A DNA stretch of 29,379 bases, taken from assembly GCA_002293625.1 (NCBI GenBank), contig DBDP01000054.1, forward strand, positions 1 through 29,379, given 5' to 3'. Source of the stretch: Clostridiales bacterium UBA929 (GTDB taxonomy: Bacteria; Bacillota; Clostridia; Oscillospirales; UBA929). Both the position numbers and the translations under genes were made by a program. The notes beneath the pieces were generated by a model. That model had not been told where the DNA came from. It did not search any database and worked only from the letters and a program-made list of their open reading frames with translations. Below, in pieces: positions 7,216 to 14,521 of the stretch (its first letter is position 1; the number at the start of each line of letters is the position of its first letter).

Positions 7216-8676
7216 CTAAAACCTCGGTATATCCAGACCAGCGTCCAAAAGCTCGAACTTTTCCAAGAGTTTCTCCCGCAATGACGTTCGGTTGATGAGC
7301 AAATGAAGGTTCTCTCCGTTATGCGCGATTAAGTATTGCCGCTCATTAAGCGAATAAAGTTCAATCGTTTCGTTTTGGCGTCCGTCGGCAAATTCCATCG
7401 TCAAGCGGTACGCCGCTTTTCCGGCAGGGATCTCCGCGTCGCTCCCTCCGTCGTGCGTGACATTCAACGCGGCTTCATAGAGTCTGCGGGCGTTTGTTTC
7501 GCCCGTTTCGTCCGCGCCTGTAATCTCCTCGCCGTCAAGGAATCCCCGCAGGCTTTGTTCATCTAGATGCTCAAAGGTCAGACGGCGCGTTTCACCCTCC
7601 AGCTCAAACGTCACCGCCGCAACATCCGTAATATTGTGCAGCCAGATGAGTGACGACCGCAGATACGCATAGCTCGCGTCCAAAAAGGCATAGCTCCCTG
7701 CCGCTTCGAGCAGGACGCAGTCAACACCCTCTATCATAACATACCGCCCGCCGCGTTCACTGTCGAAATTCCCGATCAAGAGCGTCCCGCTCCAGCCTTC
7801 CGCGCCGGTCAGCGTCAGCCTTGCCGGTTCGTCCAGCCCGTAAACGGACAAATCCTGCGGCGCGGCTTCCGCAATCTCGCTCGGCAGAATCGCTGCGGCA
7901 GGTTCAAGGAGCGCTGTTTGAATGATATAATCGTTTCCCTCGCCTCCGGCAGGCTGCACCAAACAATACCGCGAAGAGCCCAAATCCAGTTCCGCGAGTT
8001 CCTCGTCGGTTCTCCGCTTTACTTCAATCACTTCGCCGTCTTTTTCCAAAACGGCATTCACAATCTGTGTCCATGCCGGACTTTCTTCCGTAGGCGTAAC
8101 GCCCTTCAGAAATGATAAATCAAAATACTCTTCCGCGGTCTTAATCAAATTCCCCGATTGCGTCGCGTTCAGCAGAAACACGGTGTCCCCGTTTTTCGCG
8201 CAAGCGTACCGGCCGGAACCCGTTGCCGCCTCCGCTCCGAGAAACAACTCCGCCGAGGTTCCGTCAATACGGTTTACAACCCAGCGCACCTCCGGCGCGG
8301 CCAGCCCGAACGCGGTCATTTGTTCACCGCTCGCGTTTTCCGCGATGATTTTTGCGCTTGGTATATTGATCGCGCTGTTGAAAGACAGGCTCATCACGCT
8401 GCTAGCGCCGGGGAACAACGCGCCGGGCATATCAAGAAGATACGCCCCGTCCTCTCGCCTAACCCCAAACGATGCGCCTTCACGCGGAAAAAACTCTACC
8501 TCCCGCACGTTGTCGAGCGTCTCTTGAATCAACGCACCCGTATTTGCAGTGGAGGGGGAAGGTGACGGTTCCGCCTCTTCCGGCTCGGGCAGCACTGTCA
8601 GCAATACGATCCCGGCTGTCAGCGCAGCAATCGACAGCGAACCGGCAACCAGCGCGATGCGTCGCCCCCGCGTCAC
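7216..8676 (-). CDS. DUF4340 domain protein, membrane-anchored
   Basis: I chose the GTG at 8676, which overlaps the stop of the upstream gene (GTGA) and follows GGAGG by seven bases; an alternative ATG lies at 8697. The product has 486 residues with one N-terminal transmembrane helix (GSLSIAALTAGIVLLTVL) followed by an acidic Pro/Ser linker. The large extracytoplasmic part has the repeated alpha/beta pattern of DUF4340, including SYAYLRSSLIWLHNITDVAAVTFE. Proteins of this family are encoded with GldG/GldF-like ABC subunits in many Firmicutes and gut bacteria, and are presumed accessory parts of that exporter. Here the gene is translationally coupled to the GldG-like gene. The transported substrate is unknown. 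Confidence 0.85.
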   Translation of the reverse strand: MTRGRRIALVAGSLSIAALTAGIVLLTVLPEPEEAEPSPSPSTANTGALIQETLDNVREVEFFPREGASFGVRREDGAYLLDMPGALFPGASSVMSLSFNSAINIPSAKIIAENASGEQMTAFGLAAPEVRWVVNRIDGTSAELFLGAEAATGSGRYACAKNGDTVFLLNATQSGNLIKTAEEYFDLSFLKGVTPTEESPAWTQIVNAVLEKDGEVIEVKRRTDEELAELDLGSSRYCLVQPAGGEGNDYIIQTALLEPAAAILPSEIAEAAPQDLSVYGLDEPARLTLTGAEGWSGTLLIGNFDSERGGRYVMIEGVDCVLLEAAGSYAFLDASYAYLRSSLIWLHNITDVAAVTFELEGETRRLTFEHLDEQSLRGFLDGEEITGADETGETNARRLYEAALNVTHDGGSDAEIPAGKAAYRLTMEFADGRQNETIELYSLNERQYLIAHNGENLHLLINRTSLREKLLEKFELLDAGLDIPRF

Positions 8677-10100
8677 AGGTTCTTCCTCCGTCTCCATGTC
8701 AGGATTCCGGCGGCAATAATCAGCAGCGGGATGATAATAACAAGCAGCACCAAAACCACAGTCGCCTGCGCCGGGGTAACGTCCAAGTATCCCGTATCGG
8801 TGGCTTTAGCCGGAATATATATGCTTTCACCGCTAAAGGGGTTAAGGGTATCAACCAACGCCGCCATGATCATGGAATTATAATATACTTGAGGACTGCT
8901 TAAAAGCGATTCGTTCATCAGCCCCGCGTTCACCACCAGCATGTAGGAGTCAAACGGGTTGTTATCCGCGTCATACTGGCTTTGCCGCACGGCAGCGCCG
9001 ATCGTGAAGGGACCGTCCGTGTCGCCGTCTTCTTTTTCATAATTCTCTATTTGCACGGTATTGTCCTTCGCGAAGGAGGTTCCGGCGGAGTTCAGGATGG
9101 AAGCCGCCGTGCGCCGTCCCTTACTGCCTGTCGGCCATTCCATATGAATCGGGCGGCTAAACGGCATTGAGGCGAAATACGCGCCCGTGTCCACGAGATT
9201 TGCCATTATCGGCGGCGCGCCTTCCGGCGCTGCCAGCTCGGCGCGGAGGAAAAAGGGCATACCAACATAGGAGTTTGTATTGTCAATGATTAACCTGCTC
9301 TCCATCGCGACGCCCCACTCCAGCAGATATGCGTCCAGACGCGGCAGGGTCTGCGTCTCGTAGTCGTAAGCGATGACGGCGTTGCCGCCCGTCCCCATAT
9401 AAACATCCAGCTTCTCAATCTCCGCATCGGTAAAGTCGCGCCTCGGCGCGTTGGATATAAGCAGGGTCGTGTCCTGCGGTATATCGTCCAGCTCCAGCAC
9501 GACATCTGCGCACTCATAACCAAACTGCTCCAGTAAAGCGCGGAGCGTGGCGCTCTCTGTCTCCTCATGTCCCCCGATGAACGCGGCTACCGGCACCCGC
9601 TCGTTCAATACGTACTGTATCGCCGAAACAAACTGCTGGTCGGCATTGAACCCCTGCACCATCGAACCCGTCTCACCGTATGTCTGTATTATGATATCGT
9701 TTACGTTAAACGATTTAACGCGGCGGTCTGAAGAGACAATCACGTCGCCTATATTAATGGCGGTTAATGTCGGATAATCATCCTTCAGCGAGGGGTTCAG
9801 CTCCGGATCAATGTATCGGTAACGGATAAGCCCTCCCGAAGCGGCGGCATACTGTTGCAATATGCCGTTCAGCAGCGCGTCCTCCTGCGGCATCAGCACC
9901 ACAATTTCAATCTCGTCGCGCAGGTTTTCAAGCGCTTCCGCGGCTTCGGGTGAGAGTGTGAACAAACCCGCCTCGGTCAGGTCGGCTTTTAGGAAAAAGC
10001 GCGTCGTGAGCAGACTTGAGAGCACATTGAGCAGCACAATTCCGGCGATGAAAATCACGGTCACCAGCAGCGAAAAGCCTCCGTATTTCAGCTTTTTCAT
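8673..10100 (-). CDS. GldG-like ABC transporter auxiliary protein
   Basis: This 475-residue protein has transmembrane helices at both ends (residues 11-33 and about 445-468) and a large extracytoplasmic domain of the ABC_transp_aux/GldG type. It starts TRFFLKADLTEAGLFTLSPE, where the family shows a D-LT--(R/G)-L-TLS signature. GYECADVVLE and the later TLLISNAP/DAEIEKLDVYM match the family's Rossmann-like unit. The ATG lies two bases after the permease stop and has a strong GGAGGTGG SD inside the permease end. It is the third gene of an ATPase-permease-GldG-DUF4340 set. Family members outside Bacteroidetes are not gliding proteins; the substrate is not known. Confidence 0.85.
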   Translation of the reverse strand: MKKLKYGGFSLLVTVIFIAGIVLLNVLSSLLTTRFFLKADLTEAGLFTLSPEAAEALENLRDEIEIVVLMPQEDALLNGILQQYAAASGGLIRYRYIDPELNPSLKDDYPTLTAINIGDVIVSSDRRVKSFNVNDIIIQTYGETGSMVQGFNADQQFVSAIQYVLNERVPVAAFIGGHEETESATLRALLEQFGYECADVVLELDDIPQDTTLLISNAPRRDFTDAEIEKLDVYMGTGGNAVIAYDYETQTLPRLDAYLLEWGVAMESRLIIDNTNSYVGMPFFLRAELAAPEGAPPIMANLVDTGAYFASMPFSRPIHMEWPTGSKGRRTAASILNSAGTSFAKDNTVQIENYEKEDGDTDGPFTIGAAVRQSQYDADNNPFDSYMLVVNAGLMNESLLSSPQVYYNSMIMAALVDTLNPFSGESIYIPAKATDTGYLDVTPAQATVVLVLLVIIIPLLIIAAGILTWRRRKNL

Positions 10101-10101
10101 C

Positions 10102-10815
10102 TTACGACCACCTCCTCTTCTCCAAGACGCGCGCGGTCAGGAATATAAACACCGCACCGACGCTCAGGAAGTATACAATGTCGTCCAGCGCGAGAAGCCC
10201 CATCGTAAGTTCGTTGTACCGCCCAAAAACGGAGATAAACTGCAAAGAGGATGCCACCCATCCCGGCATCGCGGTAGAAAAGTAAGAGGTCAGCATTTCC
10301 AGCAGGTACAGCCCCACAAACAAGCCGAGCGAACCGACTGCGGCGATCACTTGGTTCTCGGTCAGCGAAGAAATGAAGATTCCCATTGCGATATACGCCG
10401 CGCCGATACAGAACATACCAATGTAATTGCCGATCACTTCTGCCATATTGTTCTGCCCGATCAGCGCGATCGTCGCCGGCCAAAAAAGCGTCAGCAGCAG
10501 CAAACAGAGAAAAATCGCAAGTGACGAAAGGTATTTGCCGATAACAATGCCGGAGAGCTTAACCGACGAGGTAAACATAAGCTGGTCGGTTTTCTGCTTG
10601 TACTCCTCCGAAAAAACGCGCATCGTGAGAATCGGCGTCAGGAACATCATCACCAGAAGCATGAAGCTGAATATACTTCCGAGCGAAGTGCCGCCGCCGA
10701 GCGCGTTATAGATGTAAAAATACAGGTTGAGAACAAGGATGTACGCGCCGAGATACAGATACCCGACCGGCGACGTAAAATACGCCCGGAAATCCTTCTT
10801 AAAAATAGCCAGCAT
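10102..10815 (-). CDS. ABC-2 type transporter permease (GldF-like)
   Basis: This 237-residue integral membrane protein has six hydrophobic segments. It starts with MLAIFKKDFRAYFTSPVGYLYLGAYILVL, the typical opening of ABC-2/GldF permeases. The cytoplasmic coupling region FSEEYKQKTDQLMFTSSV (about residues 68-85) contacts the ATPase. The start overlaps the ATPase stop as TAATG, so the two are translationally coupled. It provides the membrane channel for the ATPase encoded upstream and probably works with the GldG-like and DUF4340 proteins. Confidence 0.92.
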   Translation of the reverse strand: MLAIFKKDFRAYFTSPVGYLYLGAYILVLNLYFYIYNALGGGTSLGSIFSFMLLVMMFLTPILTMRVFSEEYKQKTDQLMFTSSVKLSGIVIGKYLSSLAIFLCLLLLTLFWPATIALIGQNNMAEVIGNYIGMFCIGAAYIAMGIFISSLTENQVIAAVGSLGLFVGLYLLEMLTSYFSTAMPGWVASSLQFISVFGRYNELTMGLLALDDIVYFLSVGAVFIFLTARVLEKRRWS

Positions 10816-11795
10816 TACGCCTCATCCTCCTTCCCGGTTGCTTTTCCGCGTCTCGTATTGGGAACTTCTTCGGTCAGCTTTAGGAATATATCTTCCAGCG
10901 AGGCATCCTGCGGACGGAGCATCAGCAGGGGATACCCCGCCTTCGCCAGCGCCGCGAACATCGGCTTTCGGATGTCGGTATTCGGTCGGGACTCCAGCAT
11001 ATAGTCATGGCTTCCCGTCTCCATCTCGCCGATTTCCGAAACGGTTTGTATCCCGTCTTGGGCGCGCAGCAGCGAAAGCACGGCGTCTTTCGATCCCGCG
11101 ATCCGTGCCAGCAGTGTCCGCTCGCCGCTGATCGTACTCGCGAGGTTCTCCGGCTTATCGTCCGCCACAATCACCCCTTGGGAAATAACAAGGACGCGCT
11201 CGCAAACCGCCGATACCTCCGGCAGAATATGTGTGGAGAGGATAATCGTACGGCTTCTGCCCATGTCTTTTATTACGTTACGAATCTCGACAATTTGGCG
11301 CGGGTCAAGCCCGACGGTAGGCTCGTCCAAAATCAGCACGTCGGGATCGCCGATCATCGCCTGCGCCAGCCCGACCCGCTGCCTGTAACCCTTTGACAGA
11401 TGCCCGATCACCCGCTTGTAGACATCTCCTAAGCCAGCCATGTCGCACACCTTTTTGATGTGTTCCTTTTGGGAAGGCGAGCGGACGCCTTTCAGTTCGT
11501 AAACAAAGTCCAGATACTCCTCCACCGTCATCCCCGAATAAAGCGGCGGCTGTTCCGGCAGATATCCGATATGGCGCTTCGCCTCGACGGGACGTTCCAG
11601 AACATCAATACCCGCAATGGCGGCTGTCCCCGCGTCGGCGGACAGATACCCCGTAATGATATTCATCGTTGTCGTCTTGCCGGCGCCGTTCGGTCCCAAA
11701 AAACCCACAATCTGCCCTTCGGGAATGGAGAAGGTGATGTCGTCGATACCCCTGTTTTTCCCGTATGTTTTGGTCAGACCGGTTACCTCAATCAT
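10815..11795 (-). CDS. ABC transporter ATP-binding protein
   Basis: This 326-residue ATPase powers the exporter encoded by this operon. Walker A GPNGAGKTT is at residues 34-42, the signature LSKGYRQRVG at 133-142 and Walker B VLILDEP at 153-159, followed by the D-loop GLDP and switch histidine STH. The C-terminal 100 residues (ERTLLARIAGSKDAV, ending SLEDIFLKLTEE) match the accessory domain of the NatA/GldA-type multidrug and gliding-associated ATPases. The ATG follows AGGAGGG by five bases. It is the first gene of the operon, with a promoter at 11887-11915. Substrate is unknown. Confidence 0.95.
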   Translation of the reverse strand: MIEVTGLTKTYGKNRGIDDITFSIPEGQIVGFLGPNGAGKTTTMNIITGYLSADAGTAAIAGIDVLERPVEAKRHIGYLPEQPPLYSGMTVEEYLDFVYELKGVRSPSQKEHIKKVCDMAGLGDVYKRVIGHLSKGYRQRVGLAQAMIGDPDVLILDEPTVGLDPRQIVEIRNVIKDMGRSRTIILSTHILPEVSAVCERVLVISQGVIVADDKPENLASTISGERTLLARIAGSKDAVLSLLRAQDGIQTVSEIGEMETGSHDYMLESRPNTDIRKPMFAALAKAGYPLLMLRPQDASLEDIFLKLTEEVPNTRRGKATGKEDEA

Positions 11796-11886
11796 GCGAA
11801 CCCTCCTGTCGCGTCTTAAGTATAGCCCGCGGCTCTGTTCGTATTATACCACGGGTACTTTTCGCCTTCGTGAAGAAACTATGAAC

Positions 11887-11915
11887 ATCTTACAGAACCA
11901 CCGCCATTTTGTCAA
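11887..11915 (-). promoter_or_regulatory. sigma-A promoter of the ABC/mnmE operon
   Basis: On the minus strand TTGACA (11910-11915), a 17-base spacer and TAAGAT (11887-11892) lie 92 bases before the ATPase start. A second extended -10 (TGG-TATAAT, 11843-11848) downstream has no good -35 and may be an auxiliary start site. Confidence 0.65.
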
Positions 11916-11964
11916 GAAAACATGCGCAAACGACCTCGGCACGCCGTGGAATCCCCAAACAAAC

Positions 11965-11995
11965 AACCGCCACAACCTTAGAGGCTGTGGCGGTT
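11965..11995 (-). terminator. intrinsic terminator of the tRNA gene
   Basis: A 13-base stem with one G:U pair (11965-11977 pairing with 11983-11995) and a five-base loop is followed on the minus strand by GTTTGTTTG. It sits directly after the tRNA CCA end and is the original tRNA terminator, which stayed on the host side of the integration. Confidence 0.85.
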
Positions 11996-12000
11996 CGCCG

Positions 12001-12045
12001 TGGTGGACGATGAGGAACTCGAATCCCCGACCCTCCGCACGTCAA
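12001..12045 (-). other. 3' part of a tRNA gene (probably tRNA-Val, GAC): prophage attachment scar
   Basis: Read on the minus strand this is TTGACGT (anticodon loop, GAC in place 34-36), the 3' anticodon stem, a variable loop ending GGTC, a T-arm GGGGA-TTCGAGT-TCCTC, the acceptor strand ATCGTCC, A73 and CCA. The acceptor strand would pair with GGACGAT, which fits bacterial tRNA-Val. No 5' half exists to the right: the bases before the loop do not pair with the 3' stem. This is the pattern left when a phage integrates in the anticodon loop and carries its own copy of the 3' half. The complete tRNA should then be at the other, unseen end of the prophage. The 53/61 pair is A-U instead of the usual G-C. 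Confidence 0.8.
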
Positions 12046-12155
12046 TCTGCCTCCCCATGCTTTTACAGAAACATCAGGTATGGCTATAGTGACTACACCG
12101 CTTGGTTTCCGCCGTTTTCTCCATCGTCAATTTTTCGGATTTCAAGCCGACAACC

Positions 12156-12222
12156 GGGGACACCAAAGCCCGATTCGGGGACACCAACGAGGACACTATA
12201 CAACCCCGCTCCCCGTGTCCCC
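12156..12222. repeat. GGGGACAC repeats beside the attachment site
   Basis: GGGGACACCAA occurs at 12156-12166 and again at 12177-12187, 21 bases apart. A third related GAGGACAC follows at 12189-12196, and the inverse GTGTCCCC at 12215-12222. They lie 110-180 bases inside the prophage from the tRNA scar. Part falls in the last codons of the membrane protein gene. Spacing of two helical turns fits arm-type integrase sites, but no function is shown. Confidence 0.45.
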
Positions 12223-12564
12223 CGCAAACGGAATCCCGTCCGCGTCAACGCCGTACATATTCCGGCTGTGCTTCTCAAACGCGCTCTTACTCGCGTAAGT
12301 GATCAGATACCCGATGCAAGCCATAAACACCGTATTTGTCATGTCGGTTAAGGGCTGCTTGTCAAACGCGGACAGCGTGACCGACGCGATCACCGACAAC
12401 GTCGCGATTATCACAGCCCACAACGCAAGGAGCTTCGATGTATCAATCTTCTTTCGCTTCTCTGCCGGAGGCGGCTTACGGCGGCGCGACAGAAACGCCA
12501 GCAACCCGAAAAGAAGCGCTCCGCCGCCCGCGCCGCAAGCAAACGGGATTATCAGAGTCCACAT
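12196..12564 (-). CDS. phage membrane protein, holin-like, last gene of the late operon
   Basis: This 122-residue protein has three hydrophobic helices: residues 2-25, about 45-65 and about 75-92. Between the first two lies a basic cytoplasmic stretch (SRRRKPPPAEKRKKID). The ending LITYASKSAFEKHSRNMYGVDADGIPF is a conserved feature I recognise from small membrane proteins at the lysis end of Firmicutes phages. It starts six bases after the preceding stop. Role in lysis is inferred from position next to the holin. It is the last phage gene before the tRNA scar. Confidence 0.7.
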   Translation of the reverse strand: MWTLIIPFACGAGGGALLFGLLAFLSRRRKPPPAEKRKKIDTSKLLALWAVIIATLSVIASVTLSAFDKQPLTDMTNTVFMACIGYLITYASKSAFEKHSRNMYGVDADGIPFAGDTGSGVV

Positions 12565-12570
12565 AATTAT

Positions 12571-12915
12571 TTACCCTAAATCAGCCGGCAACTCGCGCAG
12601 GTCGGCAACCAAGTCCTCCACGAAGCCATTACCGCCCAGCTCTTGATATTGCTTATGCATATCCAGCACACACTCCAGCGTCAGCCGCCCGATCTTCCCG
12701 GCTTTGGTGTAGTCCTCGTGCGCCCGGACGATGGAATACTTCAGACCGGCGCGGGTGGCGGCGTTGTTGCTGTCCAGCGACTTTTTTAGCGCGTCCAGCG
12801 GTGCGGTGTGTTGCTTTATGAGCTTCTTAATCTGCCGGAGAATCAGGCCGCCCATAGTAGAGAGCGCAAGGATTGCGGTGGCGACCGCGCCCCATTCTTT
12901 CAGCCATTGCATCAC
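12571..12915 (-). CDS. phage protein with one N-terminal membrane helix
   Basis: The 114-residue product starts MMQWLKEWGAVATAILALSTMGGLIL, a single membrane helix, followed by a long amphipathic, charged region with coiled-coil character (RQIKKLIKQHTAPLDALKKSL). The ending GRLTLECVLDMHKQYQELGGNGFVEDL is typical of a small protein found next to holins in clostridial phages. It overlaps the end of the holin gene by four bases. The topology resembles XhlA/hemolysin-type lysis helpers, but the family was not established. Confidence 0.7.
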   Translation of the reverse strand: MMQWLKEWGAVATAILALSTMGGLILRQIKKLIKQHTAPLDALKKSLDSNNAATRAGLKYSIVRAHEDYTKAGKIGRLTLECVLDMHKQYQELGGNGFVEDLVADLRELPADLG

Positions 12916-13214
12916 AGCACCCCGGCTTTCATGCGCTGCACCGCGCTTTCGATCAGGGCTTCTATCTCGTCCGTGGACAAGTCAAACCCCTTCTTCCGAA
13001 GAAAATCCCGGACATACGCAAACTTCTCGTCGCCGCTACCGGGCTTGCGTTTCATCTGCTCGGCGGCGGTAACGGCGGTCTTTACCCAACCGTTGATCTT
13101 CTCCTGCTGCGCGAGGGTTGTTTTGCTTTTTATGTACGGGATAAGGTTCTTTACCACCCAGCCGCCCAATGCGGCAAGGATAGCGGACAGTAGCGATAAA
13201 ATCAGTTCGTTCAC
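12912..13214 (-). CDS. phage holin, LLH family
   Basis: I start at GTG 13214 (MNELILSLLSAILAALGGW), which follows GAGGGAGA at good spacing, rather than the TTG at 13241. The 100-residue protein has one N-terminal membrane helix, then KNLIPYIKSKTTLAQQEKINGWVKTAVTAAEQ, the conserved body of LLH-type holins of Firmicutes phages. It ends with a helical tail (AYVRDFLRKKGFDLSTDEIEALIESAVQRMK). It would form membrane lesions that time lysis. No endolysin gene follows before the prophage end, which is unusual. Confidence 0.85.
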   Translation of the reverse strand: MNELILSLLSAILAALGGWVVKNLIPYIKSKTTLAQQEKINGWVKTAVTAAEQMKRKPGSGDEKFAYVRDFLRKKGFDLSTDEIEALIESAVQRMKAGVL

Positions 13215-13271
13215 GTCTCTCCCTCGTTTCTTGATTGTCAATTATCATGATAGCTTGTCCCGCGTGGAACG

Positions 13272-13472
13272 TCACCCGCCCTGTTTACTTTGCACTTTCA
13301 GTAGCGCGATCGCCAGCTCTTGGCGTGTCGCGAATGACTGCGGTTTCGAGCCGTCCGTGATTCCGGCGGCGATGGCTTTCGCAAGGTCTGCTTTCGCCCA
13401 TGTTCCGGCGGTCAGCGCCGCGCGTGCTGTTAGCCATGTGTCCATCATTTTGTTAAAGTCTTGCTGTGTCAC
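13272..13472 (-). CDS. small phage protein with SLH-like motif
   Basis: From GTG 13472 this is 66 residues. The same frame is open back to 13541 and encodes FLLLAEWEKYKKRLEDETVTQQDFN, which looks like genuine protein, so the true start or a lost upstream fusion lies there. The C-terminal part KAIAAGITDGSKPQSFATRQELAIALLK resembles the A--AGI-DG--P---ATR-E-A motif of S-layer-homology and clostridial cell-wall proteins. It lies between the fibre remnant and the holin. It may be a cell-wall contact or lysis accessory protein; function is unproven. Confidence 0.6.
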   Translation of the reverse strand: MTQQDFNKMMDTWLTARAALTAGTWAKADLAKAIAAGITDGSKPQSFATRQELAIALLKVQSKQGG

Positions 13473-13698
13473 TGTTTCGTCCTCCAGTCTCTTTTTGTAT
13501 TTCTCCCATTCCGCGAGCAGCAGGAAGGGCGCGGGGCATGGTTACGCTCATGGCGGCGGCGGCGTCCGTTGTCCCGTAGAAAGGCAATCGCGCCGACACC
13601 CTGTCAAGAATATCCGCGTTCGCGTTGAATACGCCGATGTCGTACTGTTCGCCCGCCGCCGGCTTTTCTAAATTAAGATTTGGTGTGTATGTAGGCAT
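13453..13698 (-). CDS. tail fibre/collar-type protein, truncated remnant
   Basis: From ATG 13698 the frame gives 81 residues. The first 40 (MPTYTPNLNLEKPAAGEQYD, then IGVFNANADILD) match the conserved N-terminus of phage tail fibre proteins that attach to the baseplate. The sequence after MSVTMPRA becomes atypical, and the overlapping neighbouring frame reads better (FLLLAEWEKYKK). This suggests an indel near 13520-13540 or an internal deletion. Fibres of this type are normally several hundred residues, so the receptor-binding part is absent. Confidence 0.65.
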   Translation of the reverse strand: MPTYTPNLNLEKPAAGEQYDIGVFNANADILDRVSARLPFYGTTDAAAAMSVTMPRALPAARGMGEIQKETGGRNSDTARL

Positions 13699-13699
13699 T

Positions 13700-14080
13700 T
13701 TACTCTCCTCCGTACCACGTGCCATTCAACTGAACGTACACGGTGATCTTGTACCTGCCGTCTCCCATCGTCAGCTGCGCGTTTGTCACATTAAACGAGA
13801 CACTTGTGTTCGCCGCGACCGCGCCGCCGCTTCCTAACAACAGCCCCGTACCCGGAGCGGGTTCCCCGTCCAGTGTCGCGCGGCATTCCCAACCGTCCAC
13901 CGACGCGGTGCAGACCCACGTAACGCCGCACGTGTCGCAAGATGCGGCATCCCCGATAATATCCCGGCTCCAAGTGACATCAGCGCTAATGTGAAAGTAA
14001 ACCGTTCCTTGCAGGGTATCATAGCTGTATGGGTTGAGTTGGTTATACGAGTAAGTATTGAGACCTCCGGCAATCGCCAA
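13700..14080 (-). CDS. phage tail-associated hypothetical protein
   Basis: The 126-residue frame starts at a TTG that overlaps the stop of the upstream gene and reads MAIAGGLNTYSYNQLNPYSY. It is rich in beta-forming and aromatic residues (YFHISADVTWSRDI, WVCTASVDGWECRATLDG), contains four cysteines, and ends YKITVYVQLNGTWYGGE. This resembles a small beta-sandwich decoration or fibre-tip domain. It lies between an Ig-like protein and the fibre remnant. No family is recognised. Confidence 0.6.
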   Translation of the reverse strand: MAIAGGLNTYSYNQLNPYSYDTLQGTVYFHISADVTWSRDIIGDAASCDTCGVTWVCTASVDGWECRATLDGEPAPGTGLLLGSGGAVAANTSVSFNVTNAQLTMGDGRYKITVYVQLNGTWYGGE

Positions 14081-14464
14081 TCAAACCGCCCCCTCGCTCC
14101 AGTTGTCGGCCTGATCCTTCACGAAAACCTTGATGATATGCTCGCCGTCGGCGCCCGTGGCCTCGGCAAGGTCAGCACCCTTGATGATGCAGTGGATCGC
14201 GATGCCCGCCGGAAATCCCGTCTCATTCGCGCCGGTCATGTTTACGCTGCCGGACGTTTCGGGAATTTGTACACCGTCGTCATGCGCGGATTCCTCGGAC
14301 GGAACCGCCTTGACTTTGTACTCGTAAAACTCCTCGTTCACCGAAAAAGAGAATGCGCAGGTATCCCGACCCGCTACTTTAGAGACAACGGAAACGTCGG
14401 GTCCCTCCGTGATCGTCACGACCGGCGAGGTGGTGTCCAGCGTCAGAAAAAAATAACTCCCCAT
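14081..14464 (-). CDS. Ig-like domain phage tail protein
   Basis: The 127-residue protein begins MGSYFFLTLDTTSPVVTITE, the characteristic opening strand of bacterial Ig-like (Big) domains, and ends HIIKVFVKDQADNWSEGAV, the matching last strand. The whole protein is one Ig-like domain. Such domains decorate phage tails and bind cell-surface sugars. ATG follows GGAGGGC. A 29-bp repeat shared with the tape-measure upstream region lies 25 bases before the start (14490-14518), hinting at separate control of this and the following fibre genes. Confidence 0.7.
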   Translation of the reverse strand: MGSYFFLTLDTTSPVVTITEGPDVSVVSKVAGRDTCAFSFSVNEEFYEYKVKAVPSEESAHDDGVQIPETSGSVNMTGANETGFPAGIAIHCIIKGADLAEATGADGEHIIKVFVKDQADNWSEGAV

Positions 14465-14489
14465 TTTCTAGCCCTCCATAATGGCATAT

Positions 14490-14518
14490 TACCGCGCTTT
14501 TCTTGGTTGTAAGTGCCA
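14490..14518 (-). repeat. 29-bp dispersed repeat, copy B (upstream of the Ig-like gene)
   Basis: On the minus strand it begins TGGCACTTACAACCAAG and ends AAAAGCGCGGTA. It matches copy A at 19842-19870 at 24 of 29 positions without gaps. It occupies the only sizeable gap between the XkdU gene and the Ig-like gene. Its sequence is not a sigma-A promoter; a binding site for a phage late regulator or an RNA element are both possible. Confidence 0.7.
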
Positions 14519-14521
14519 CGT

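Noticed and set aside
11843..11848. TATAAT as the main promoter of the ABC operon
   Set aside because: It has an extended -10, but the -35 position reads ACGAAG; the TTGACA/TAAGAT pair upstream is better.
12001..12080. A complete tRNA gene
   Set aside because: Only the 3' part from the anticodon loop is present. The upstream bases do not form the anticodon stem, D-arm or 5' acceptor strand.
11617..12351. 244-residue plus-strand frame across the tRNA scar
   Set aside because: It crosses the ABC ATPase 5' end, the terminator, the tRNA fragment and the holin-like gene; low-complexity, no SD, no homology recognised.
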